Shown piece by piece: positions 1-6,081 of a DNA stretch of 11,437 nucleotides. Location: NCBI GenBank assembly GCA_027021185.1, contig JALUUU010000104.1, positions 1-11,437 on the forward strand, given 5' to 3'. This DNA comes from an archaeon (GTDB lineage Archaea; Hydrothermarchaeota; Hydrothermarchaeia; Hydrothermarchaeales; JALUUU01). The position numbers were made by a program, and so were the translations under genes. A model generated the notes under the pieces. It was not told where the DNA came from. It saw nothing but the letters and a program-made list of their open reading frames with translations, and ran no database searches. The number at the start of each line of letters is the position of its first letter. The stretch's first letter is position 1.

Positions 1-1
1 G

Positions 2-814
2 ATCCTGGATATACCCATGGACAGGCTCTCCAGGATAGTTGAAAGGATAAACAATGAGACAGGGCTGGACGTCGGCTCGACCGGGGACGACTTCAGACGC
101 CCTGTGGAGTGCCTCGGCCCGGTGCGCTGTGAAAACGCTCTCATTGACACTATAGGGATAACGAGGTACTTCATGAGTGAGGAGGGCTATCTTGACGATA
201 TCCAGTTCCCAAGATTCCCACACAAGTGCAAAATAAAGATTTCAGGATGCCCCAATGATTGTGCCCGCGGCTCCCATAAGGCAGATATATTCATCGTCGG
301 AGTGTTCAGAGATGCCCCAAAGGTGGACCAGGAAAAGCTGAAGAGGGCAGTAAAAAATGGAGGGGATCTGAGAGAGGTTATGAGGCGATGTCCAGGCGGG
401 GAGGGGACCCTGGGTCTCACAGACGGCGTCCTGGAAATAAATAACGCCTCCTGCCTCCACTGCATGTTCTGCATTAACCGGTTCCCAGGGGCCATAAGGC
501 CTGGAGACGACAGGGGTGCTGCGATTCTGGTGGGGGGCAAATCAAGAGGAAAATACGGCCCTATGCTTCCTAAAGTTCTCATGCCCTTCGTAAAGCCGTC
601 GCCTCCTCACTACAGAGAGATCTTCGATGTCATCGACAAAGTTGTGGATTATTGGGATGAAAATGCCATGAAGAAAGAGCGATTAGGCGACTTCATATAC
701 CGGGTGGGTTTTGACAAGGTCCTTGAGGCCGCTGATATTGAAGTAACTCCACAGCATTTGAAGGCTCCCCGCGACAACGCCTACTACCACTGGAAAGCAG
801 AGGAGGTTGTATAG
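2..814 (+). CDS. dsrA: Dissimilatory sulfite reductase alpha subunit, 5' end cut by window edge
   Basis: Alpha subunit of the cytoplasmic DsrAB enzyme that interconverts sulfite and sulfide. The reading frame is open from the first bases, so the gene begins outside the window; about 270 residues are visible against roughly 400-440 usual, and the N-terminal third is missing. Counting from the Met at position 17, the siroheme-coupled [4Fe-4S] ligands are complete: C32 and C38 (CX5C) and C78 and C82 (the CPNDC motif). An inserted ferredoxin domain follows with C125, C146, C149 and C152. The tail (DNAYYHW near residues 253-259) is typical of DsrA as I remember it. The stop lies 10 bases before the dsrB start, so the two are co-transcribed. 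The Met at 17 is internal, not the start. Identification is secure; the enzyme's direction (reductive or oxidative) cannot be told from this fragment. Confidence 0.96.
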   Translation: MLDIPMDRLSRIVERINNETGLDVGSTGDDFRRPVECLGPVRCENALIDTIGITRYFMSEEGYLDDIQFPRFPHKCKIKISGCPNDCARGSHKADIFIVGVFRDAPKVDQEKLKRAVKNGGDLREVMRRCPGGEGTLGLTDGVLEINNASCLHCMFCINRFPGAIRPGDDRGAAILVGGKSRGKYGPMLPKVLMPFVKPSPPHYREIFDVIDKVVDYWDENAMKKERLGDFIYRVGFDKVLEAADIEVTPQHLKAPRDNAYYHWKAEEVV

Positions 815-818
815 GAGA
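813..818 (+). promoter_or_regulatory. Ribosome binding site that sets the dsrB start
   Basis: AGGAGA spans the dsrA stop codon and ends six bases before the ATG at 825. This favours that ATG over the upstream TTG at 807, which would have an AGGAGG directly against it with no spacer. Confidence 0.7.
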
Positions 819-824
819 GAAAAG

Positions 825-1874
825 ATGGTAGGTATTGGCGTTCCGGAGCTCATGATCCCGGATGTACTTAGGCGAAACTACGGACGGTGGGAATCCCATG
901 AGGTGGTTAAGCCAGGGGTTCTTAAACACGTCTCTGAGTCGGGGGAGGAATGCTATACTGTCCGGGTTGGCATGCCAAGCAATGCGAGGATAAGTACTAA
1001 GACAGTCTTGGCTTTCTGCGATCTTGCCGATGAATATTCAGATGGTTACCTGCGCTTAACTCAGAGACATGCCCTGGAGTTTGTAGGCGTCCCTGTGGAG
1101 AAAGTGGACAGTCTGATAAGAGATATCACGGCTATGGGGTATGTTGTCGGTGGATTGGACCGGTCCCTCCATAATATCGTCACCTGTGCAGGATGGTTTC
1201 ACTGCCAGCTTGGAGCCACAGACCCCCTTTCTCTGGCCCAGAAACTAAATGAGGCCTTCTTTGAAGACTTCGGAGATGAGGCTCTTCCCGCAAAGCTGAA
1301 GATATCCATCGCCGCATGCCCGAACAACTGCGGAGAAGGTATCACCGCTGACATCGGCATAATAGGAATCCACAGGGACATCCCCAGGGTAATAAAGGAA
1401 AATCTGAAGGAATGTGAGCTTCCCTTAGTGGTATCTATTTGCCCGACCGCCGCCATCAAGCCAAAAAGAGGAGATGGCCTCGTTATAAACCCCGATCGCT
1501 GTATGCACTGCGGGTCATGCTACATGACTTGCCCAGCTCTGCCCATAGGAAACGCCGAAACAGACGGCGTGGGTATCTTTGTCGGGGGGAAGGCTGGTAC
1601 TTCAGGAAATGGCCCTTCTTTTGCAAAACTTGTTGTACCTTACCTCCCCAACCATCCCCCCGACTGGACAGAGGTGGTGAACGAGGTTAAAAAAATAGTC
1701 GACGCATGGAGAAAGGATGCCCGTGCGTATGAGCGCATAGCGGATTGGATTGAGCGGATTGGATGGGAGCGCTTCTATAAATTAACGGGTATAGAGATCT
1801 CCTCTAAGTCGATGGACAACTTTGTTTTCGCATTAGAGCGTAGCCTAAAAGACAATGTCAGGCTAAGGTGGTGA
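825..1874 (+). CDS. dsrB: Dissimilatory sulfite reductase beta subunit with unusual cluster ligands
   Basis: Beta subunit of DsrAB, 349 residues, near the usual ~360. The ATG at 825 is chosen because AGGAGA (813-818) lies six bases upstream; an in-frame TTG at 807 overlaps dsrA and lacks a well-spaced ribosome site. Siroheme-cluster cysteines are C121 and C127 (CX5C, in TCAGWFHC) and C165 and C169 (AACPNNC). An inserted ferredoxin domain has C206, C226, C229 and C232, with C236 also present. The tail (RIGWERFYKLTGIE, about 311-324) is DsrB-like. In the DsrB proteins I remember, from Desulfovibrio and Archaeoglobus, the first of these cysteines is Thr (HTQGW) and the later motif is CCxxxC. Here the first Cys is present and the extra one is Ala164. 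The final residues also lack the usual STQFK-type ending. The gene sits directly after dsrA and is coupled to the next gene. Confidence 0.95.
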   Translation: MVGIGVPELMIPDVLRRNYGRWESHEVVKPGVLKHVSESGEECYTVRVGMPSNARISTKTVLAFCDLADEYSDGYLRLTQRHALEFVGVPVEKVDSLIRDITAMGYVVGGLDRSLHNIVTCAGWFHCQLGATDPLSLAQKLNEAFFEDFGDEALPAKLKISIAACPNNCGEGITADIGIIGIHRDIPRVIKENLKECELPLVVSICPTAAIKPKRGDGLVINPDRCMHCGSCYMTCPALPIGNAETDGVGIFVGGKAGTSGNGPSFAKLVVPYLPNHPPDWTEVVNEVKKIVDAWRKDARAYERIADWIERIGWERFYKLTGIEISSKSMDNFVFALERSLKDNVRLRW

Positions 1875-1875
1875 C

Positions 1876-2064
1876 GTGGGGGTTCTGAAGCTGGCCTGTC
1901 CGAACTGTGGATTCGTCATAGAGGAATTCACAGATGAAGAGCTGGCCACCAATCCACGTAAAGCAAAGAGATTGAAGTATCTTAAAAGAAAGCAAAGCTG
2001 GCCGTGTGCCAGCTGTGGCAGAGTTCTTATGGGCTATAAAGAATTAAGAGAGGGAGATAGTTAA
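1876..2064 (+). CDS. Small zinc-ribbon protein coupled to dsrB
   Basis: A 62-residue cytoplasmic protein that I do not recognise as a named family. It has two CxxC knuckles, C8/C11 (CPNC) and C44/C47 (CASC), separated by a mainly basic helical-looking segment, including KAKRLKYLKRK at about 29-39. This is the layout of a single zinc ribbon. It starts with GTG one base after the dsrB stop, with AGGTGG (1866-1871) just upstream inside the dsrB end, so translation is very likely coupled to dsrB. In many sulfate reducers this slot holds dsrD, a winged-helix protein of about 78 residues; the present protein has no resemblance to it. Inference: an accessory or regulatory factor for DsrAB, or a redox/metal-binding protein. 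The reading frame and zinc-ribbon form are well supported; the function is unknown. Confidence 0.82.
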   Translation: MGVLKLACPNCGFVIEEFTDEELATNPRKAKRLKYLKRKQSWPCASCGRVLMGYKELREGDS

Positions 2065-2070
2065 ACTATT

Positions 2071-2262
2071 TTATTCTTCCTCTAGAGTAATAGCTCCCTC
2101 TGGGCAGCTGTCCACTGCTTCTTGGCAGTCGCAACTGTCGCAGCCTTCCTCGTTTATTACATGGGACTTTCCGTCCTCACCTATCTCGAAGACCTCGGGA
2201 CAGAGGGCCTCACAGGTTCCGCATCCGGTGCATAATGCATAGTCTACTACAGGCACAGCCAT
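2071..2262 (-). CDS. Ferredoxin, [4Fe-4S], 63 residues
   Basis: Small soluble electron carrier. The N-terminal cluster motif is C11-x2-C14-x2-C17-x3-C21-P, and the late cysteine is C53 in SCPEGAI. By analogy with single-cluster ferredoxins of the Desulfovibrio/Thermococcus type, C11, C14, C17 and C53 would hold one [4Fe-4S] cluster. C21 may pair with a later Cys in a disulfide. There are eight cysteines in all; the extra ones, C41, C44 and C46, form a CDSCDC stretch. GGAGG (2270-2274) lies about eight bases before the ATG and sets the start. The gene converges on the dsrB-associated zinc-ribbon gene with six bases between stop codons. Being next to dsrAB makes it a candidate electron partner for sulfite reduction, but it is on the other strand and could serve other enzymes. 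Confidence 0.92.
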   Translation of the reverse strand: MAVPVVDYALCTGCGTCEALCPEVFEIGEDGKSHVINEEGCDSCDCQEAVDSCPEGAITLEEE

Positions 2263-2301
2263 TCTTTGTCCTCCTTTTTTTCAGACCCTTCAGCCATTCA
2301 T

Positions 2302-2312
2302 GATAAATAAAT
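2302..2312 (-). promoter_or_regulatory. Possible TATA box for the ferredoxin gene
   Basis: On the minus strand this reads ATTTATTTATC, an A/T-rich archaeal TATA-like element in the 69-base gap after fdhD. It would place transcription start near 2280, leaving a short leader with the GGAGG ribosome site. Judged by eye only. Confidence 0.35.
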
Positions 2313-2331
2313 CTTACGCAGGGATCATACA

Positions 2332-3069
2332 TTACTCATTGATTATCCTCTGGGGATGCGTGTATATATTCATCCCCCTACCCCTGACAAAGGCGGCCAG
2401 GGTAAGATTAGTTTCCTTAGCGCATTCAATGCCGGAAGATAAGGGAGCAGTCCTGGAGGCTATAATTGGAAGATTTACTCTGGCGACTTTTATCACCATA
2501 TCCCCAGGAAGGCGTCCGCTACTGAGGATGTAGCTTTTACCAAAGTCTACCTCTTCTTTAATACCGAGCCCTATAACTTTGTCCAGGGCGACATGCCTGC
2601 TCACATCTTCTACTAAAAAGAAGTGTTCCTCACCTGCCAATGCCACAGAGTGCACGCCGCCAGTTTTCCGCCACACCTTGGAGTGTTTGCGGAGCTTTAT
2701 CATATTCTCGTATATCTCCTTGGCAGGAACCCTAAGATCAGATGTGACCCATACATCCTCCGTCTCTATTCTCGCCCTCCATCCCGAGACACAGTCGCTC
2801 AGGATGTAATTATCATAAGTGAGATCAAAACTGGCAGTGGCTTTTACAAAAACAGTATTCCCTCGGACATCTACTTTTTTCACTTGCTCAGGCCTTTTGA
2901 TCAGTCCTTCTCCGAAGCAGTACCCGAGGGCGAATTCCTCCTCGAATCCGGGAGAGATCTTTACCCTGGCCACGGGCCTATCATTCACAATGAGGCGTAG
3001 CTCCCGCTCAACCGCAACATAGTCCTTTATTATTTTCCCCTCCCTGAAGGCCTCTACCTCCAGGAACAT
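2332..3069 (-). CDS. fdhD: FdhD-type sulfurtransferase for molybdo/tungstoenzyme maturation
   Basis: FdhD proteins pass sulfur from a cysteine desulfurase to the bis-MGD cofactor of formate dehydrogenase and are needed for its activity. The 245 residues show the family hallmarks: KTGGVHSVAL (135-144), EDVSRHVALDKVIG (154-167), SSGR (183-186), SRTAPLSSGIECAKETNL (205-222) and GRGMNIYTHPQRI (230-242). The catalytic loop is SDCVSG with one cysteine, C93; E. coli FdhD has two, CxxC, and the second is Gly here. I choose the ATG at 3069, preceded six bases away by GAGGAC (3076-3081). An in-frame ATG at 3141 would put the TATA box (3101-3109) inside the coding region and adds residues that I do not recall in the family. 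No formate dehydrogenase is in the window; the client could be any bis-MGD enzyme. Confidence 0.92.
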   Translation of the reverse strand: MFLEVEAFREGKIIKDYVAVERELRLIVNDRPVARVKISPGFEEEFALGYCFGEGLIKRPEQVKKVDVRGNTVFVKATASFDLTYDNYILSDCVSGWRARIETEDVWVTSDLRVPAKEIYENMIKLRKHSKVWRKTGGVHSVALAGEEHFFLVEDVSRHVALDKVIGLGIKEEVDFGKSYILSSGRLPGDMVIKVARVNLPIIASRTAPLSSGIECAKETNLTLAAFVRGRGMNIYTHPQRIINE

Positions 3070-3100
3070 CTCTTTGTCCTCGGAAAACATAGGGTAGAAG

Positions 3101-3109
3101 ATATATAAG
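3101..3109 (-). promoter_or_regulatory. TATA box for fdhD
   Basis: On the minus strand this reads CTTATATAT, a good archaeal TATA match. It predicts transcription start near 3079, about ten bases before the chosen ATG at 3069. This supports the shorter fdhD start. Confidence 0.5.
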
Positions 3110-3144
3110 CTTTCCCAGGGATAAAAATTTTCCTCTCTCATTAC

Positions 3145-3154
3145 CTTTATATAG
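3145..3154 (+). promoter_or_regulatory. TATA box for the surface beta-propeller gene
   Basis: CTTTATATAG is a strong archaeal TATA match centred about 28 bases before the ATG at 3178. No Shine-Dalgarno sequence lies in between, so the transcript is probably leaderless. Confidence 0.6.
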
Positions 3155-3177
3155 CGCCTCCCAGAATCTATTCTCCA

Positions 3178-4962
3178 ATGGAGCAGAAGGTAATTATATA
3201 CCTATTTTTCGTCCTTCTCATAATCCCGGATGTCCATGCTCAGAGTTTCGAAAAAATATGGGCCGACAGCATGGCGAGTCCCACAGCGATAGGTTCCGTG
3301 GATTTAGATTCGGATGGGATTGTGGATGCAACGGTCGTGGGGACTTTGATGAAGACGGCTGTCTATAATAATATTGGAAAACAATGGGAGGTTTCTGTTG
3401 GAGACATCAAGGGCATCACCGCCGCTGATTTGGATGGAGACGGATACAAAGACGATGTTGTTATAGCTTCATCGAGGATATATGCTCTTGACTCTGCGGG
3501 GAATACTCTGTGGAGCTTTAATAAATACGGTTACTCTGTATTAGCCCTCGATTTAAATGGGGACGGCCTATACAATGAGATCGTGGTTGGTGGGGATGGC
3601 ATAATCCTCGCCCTAGACAATAAAGGCGCCGTTCTCTGGAATGTCAGTGTATCAGAAGTTGTGAGGCATCTTGCAGAAATCGAAGGGGGTATAGTTGCAG
3701 CTTCTGGACAGTATGTCAGAAAAATTAAGAAAACAGGAAGCGTCGCTTGGTCCATCAGGGTTTCGAGCAATGTAGGGGGCCTTGTTAGCTTGGACACGGA
3801 CAAGAATGGGAAAAAAGACAGTGTTGTAGTTGTTTCGCTGGATGGCAACATCGCAGCCTTTAACTCGAATGGAGCAAAGACCTGGCCTGGCTTCTCCAAG
3901 CCCGGTTTCGATGGCAGTGTGTATATACAAGCCCTTGACCTGGATTCAGACGGATACATAGGAGAAGCCATTGTTAGCATGGGGTCCCTGTATGCCTTTG
4001 ACTCAAAGGGTAAACTTGTGTGGCAGAGCAGTGTAGCCGCATATGCCACAGAATGCCTCACAAGCATCGATCTCGATGGAGATGGGAGGCTGGACGACAT
4101 AGTGATAGGGACGAATGATAAAATCTACGTCTTAAACGCCAAAGGTAAAAAACTCGATACTCTAAATTTCGGCTCAAACTTCATTGCTTCTGTGGATCTG
4201 AGCGGGGATGGAAAGATAAATGACGTTATAGCTGTGAGTGAGTCAAAACTCAGGATCGAAGCGTATGAGGTCTCAATAAATGACAGCACCACAGCTCCTC
4301 CAGAGAAACCTCCTGAGACACAGCCAGTAAAAAACGAAACCACAGAAGAAGCCCCGCCGATTAATGAATCTTCCCTGCAGAAACCTGATAATAAGACACA
4401 ACAGCAAGTGGAGGAGTCTATTGAAAAACTCATTGTAGATGCAGGACCAGCTATAACGGCGGTGGAGGGTGTGGCCGTCACTTTAACGGCTCAGGTGAAC
4501 GTCAGCGATCCATCAAGAAAGATAGTGGCGTATCTCTGGCTGGAGAACACCACCATATTGAACACTGATGTCTCCCAGAGCAAACTTACAAGGATTTTCT
4601 CTCCAGGGAACCACACGATAACTCTCAGGGTGATTGACGATCAGGGAAATACCGGAATAGACACGGTTTCTGTAACAATAAGGAAGGCCGCCATCTCAGC
4701 CAAGCCCTTGGACTCAGATAACGATGGATTAACTGATGAACAAGAGCGTCTCTTAGGCACAGATCCTCTTATTCCCGATACCGACGGTGACGGCTTAATA
4801 GATTCCAAGGATCCGAATCCCCTTGTTCCCGGAAAAAATGGAAAACAGCTTGGTGGCAAACTGAAATGGGTTGTTGTGGCCGTGGTGGTAATGGTAGTTG
4901 CTCTATTCATTCTAAGGAACAGGATTCAAGACTTCCTTTGGGAGCGGGGCTTGATTAGATGA
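3178..4962 (+). CDS. Membrane-anchored surface protein: beta-propeller, PKD-like and thrombospondin type 3 domains
   Basis: A 594-residue exported protein. Residues 1-21 form a signal peptide (hydrophobic core, then VHA). A propeller of FG-GAP/PQQ-like blades follows, with calcium-loop motifs of the DxDxDG kind near 42, 84, 125, 206, 254, 298 and 340. The roughly 42-residue spacing leaves room for an eighth, degenerate blade near 168. A Pro/Glu/Thr-rich linker (about 366-412) leads to a PKD- or cadherin-like domain (about 418-502). Next come two thrombospondin type 3 loops (DSDNDGLTDE at 512 and DTDGDGLIDS at 534). A transmembrane helix (564-579) and short basic tail follow. Eight N-glycosylation sequons are visible (N155, N368, N386, N396, N405, N441, N457, N478). 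Likely a calcium-stabilised adhesin or cell-envelope protein anchored by its C-terminus; ligand unknown. Its stop is one base from that of the converging gene. Confidence 0.88.
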   Translation: MEQKVIIYLFFVLLIIPDVHAQSFEKIWADSMASPTAIGSVDLDSDGIVDATVVGTLMKTAVYNNIGKQWEVSVGDIKGITAADLDGDGYKDDVVIASSRIYALDSAGNTLWSFNKYGYSVLALDLNGDGLYNEIVVGGDGIILALDNKGAVLWNVSVSEVVRHLAEIEGGIVAASGQYVRKIKKTGSVAWSIRVSSNVGGLVSLDTDKNGKKDSVVVVSLDGNIAAFNSNGAKTWPGFSKPGFDGSVYIQALDLDSDGYIGEAIVSMGSLYAFDSKGKLVWQSSVAAYATECLTSIDLDGDGRLDDIVIGTNDKIYVLNAKGKKLDTLNFGSNFIASVDLSGDGKINDVIAVSESKLRIEAYEVSINDSTTAPPEKPPETQPVKNETTEEAPPINESSLQKPDNKTQQQVEESIEKLIVDAGPAITAVEGVAVTLTAQVNVSDPSRKIVAYLWLENTTILNTDVSQSKLTRIFSPGNHTITLRVIDDQGNTGIDTVSVTIRKAAISAKPLDSDNDGLTDEQERLLGTDPLIPDTDGDGLIDSKDPNPLVPGKNGKQLGGKLKWVVVAVVVMVVALFILRNRIQDFLWERGLIR

Positions 4963-4963
4963 A

Positions 4964-5725
4964 CTATTTGTGGGCAAGCTTGTGAGACGCCTCGAAAAAA
5001 ACTCCAGCAAGGTCTACGCCTATATCCTGGATATCCAGAATGTCAAGTTCAACTTCCATGGGCTCGACAAGCTCTATTAGCAGAGGCCTGTGTTTTACCA
5101 CCAAGTCAAATACGCTCTTTGCATCGTAGACAAAAACTTCCACCCCTATTAAACCCTTAAAGCCGTCGGTCTTTTCCAAGTCCTGCGCCTTGACCTTGTT
5201 GATCATGACATCGTTTTCGAAAGAGTCCAGCAGCGTCTTAACGGCTTCATCCTCAGAATCTGCCGCAGCCTCTATAACTAGCTTTATCCTTAGTGCGCCC
5301 TCTTCTAATAGGTCATCTATTTCATCTTGGCTCAGGCCAACTTTTTTCCTTGTTTTTCCTTCTTTTATGAGTTTGTAGCCTATGTTATACTCCTCAAAGA
5401 AGTCTTTAGTTATCCTGGCAACCTCTCCCAAGGCCTTAAGGAACTCTTGTCTGTCAAGAAATAGCTTCTCAGGAGCTGAGACGATGATGGCAGAGGGACC
5501 ATATTTTATCGCCGCAAGAAGATAATCTAGGAAGTCGTCGAATTCGGCATCGACCTCCACGACGGACGAATAATTGTTTCCTTCCTCTAGAACCTCCTCG
5601 AACTTCGTCCTTTTGACTCTGACGTTTTTCTCGTTTTTCATCTGCTCGACAAGTTCTTTCAGGGCGTCTTTCACGACTGGCTCTGACCTTGCCTGAGCTT
5701 CTATGTAGAAAATACTTTTTATCAC
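4964..5725 (-). CDS. Unrecognised protein with two similar halves
   Basis: A 253-residue, acidic, probably cytoplasmic protein with no signal peptide or membrane segment; I do not recognise the family. The N-terminal part (about 3-100) and the C-terminal part (about 145-240) look like diverged copies. Each begins with a strand of the IEA type (IFYIEAQA, LVIEAAAD). Each then has a helix and, after more strands, a matching tail (YGPSAIIVSAPEKLFLDRQ near 75-93; HRPLLIELVEPMEVELD near 212-228). A charged helical linker (about 118-144) joins them. The pattern suggests a tandem alpha/beta (ferredoxin-like) fold, which is inference. It starts with GTG at 5723-5725, with a TATA-like TTTTTATA about 28 bases upstream and no ribosome site, so it is probably leaderless. 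It is divergent from the membrane-protein gene at 5779. Confidence 0.78.
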   Translation of the reverse strand: MIKSIFYIEAQARSEPVVKDALKELVEQMKNEKNVRVKRTKFEEVLEEGNNYSSVVEVDAEFDDFLDYLLAAIKYGPSAIIVSAPEKLFLDRQEFLKALGEVARITKDFFEEYNIGYKLIKEGKTRKKVGLSQDEIDDLLEEGALRIKLVIEAAADSEDEAVKTLLDSFENDVMINKVKAQDLEKTDGFKGLIGVEVFVYDAKSVFDLVVKHRPLLIELVEPMEVELDILDIQDIGVDLAGVFFEASHKLAHK

Positions 5726-5749
5726 AGTGGCAAGGTTTAAAAAGGTTGG

Positions 5750-5757
5750 TATAAAAA
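5750..5757. promoter_or_regulatory. TATA element apparently shared by two divergent genes
   Basis: TATAAAAA on the plus strand reads TTTTTATA on the minus strand. Its centre is about 28 bases from the GTG at 5725 and about 26 from the ATG at 5779, the right distance for leaderless transcripts in both directions. A second A/T box, TTTAAAAA at 5736-5743, could serve the plus gene with a short leader carrying GAGG (5767-5770). A 7-base inverted repeat, AAGGTTT (5732-5738) and AAACCTT (5755-5761), frames the element. Confidence 0.5.
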
Positions 5758-5778
5758 CCTTCTGCTGAGGTTTTAATC

Positions 5779-6081
5779 ATGCCATTCCATCCACAGGTAA
5801 CCCCCATAGTGCTTGTAATTCTTGGCCTGTTCCTGTTTCTGGTGGCTCCCAAAGTTGTTGGGTTCCTGATTAAGGTGATAGGGATCTTCCTCCTTCTTGC
5901 AGGAGGAGCGGCATATTTTATCAAACCCCTCGCCGCTCCTTTCCCAGAGTTCGCCCCGATTCTGCCCATAATAGCCGGCCTGGCCCTTATATTCGTGGGT
6001 AAGGGAATTGCTCAGACAGTGCTTAGGCTGGCGGGTTTAGCGGTCATCGTCTGGGGGTTGATGGGGCTTGGAGTTATCTAA
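5779..6081 (+). CDS. Small four-helix membrane protein, unknown function
   Basis: A 100-residue, strongly hydrophobic protein with no recognisable family motif. Four membrane segments are visible at about 8-22, 26-47, 58-74 and 80-100. Gly-rich patches (LLLAGGAA, IIAGLALIFVGKG, LAGLAVIVWGLMGLG) suggest tight helix packing. Charged residues are few: K25, K32, K49, E57, K75 and R83. GAGG at 5767-5770 lies eight bases before the ATG. The 3' end overlaps the 3' end of the converging radical SAM gene by eight bases. Possibly a membrane-integrity or small transporter-like protein, but nothing in the sequence decides this. Confidence 0.75.
   Translation: MPFHPQVTPIVLVILGLFLFLVAPKVVGFLIKVIGIFLLLAGGAAYFIKPLAAPFPEFAPILPIIAGLALIFVGKGIAQTVLRLAGLAVIVWGLMGLGVI

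Noticed and set aside
807..824. Longer dsrB start at a TTG overlapping dsrA
   Set aside because: The AGGAGG upstream touches the TTG with no spacer, while the ATG at 825 has AGGAGA six bases before it.
3070..3141. 24-residue N-terminal extension of FdhD
   Set aside because: It would place a good TATA box (3101-3109) inside the gene; the family-like sequence begins near the ATG at 3069, which has its own ribosome site.
3531..4100. 189-residue frame antisense to the propeller gene
   Set aside because: Ser/Pro/Leu-rich shadow of a coding strand full of Asp-Gly repeats, with no motif or promoter.
5469..5969. 166-residue minus-strand frame across the divergent promoter region
   Set aside because: It covers the shared TATA region and overlaps two better genes; composition is Arg-rich and motif-free.
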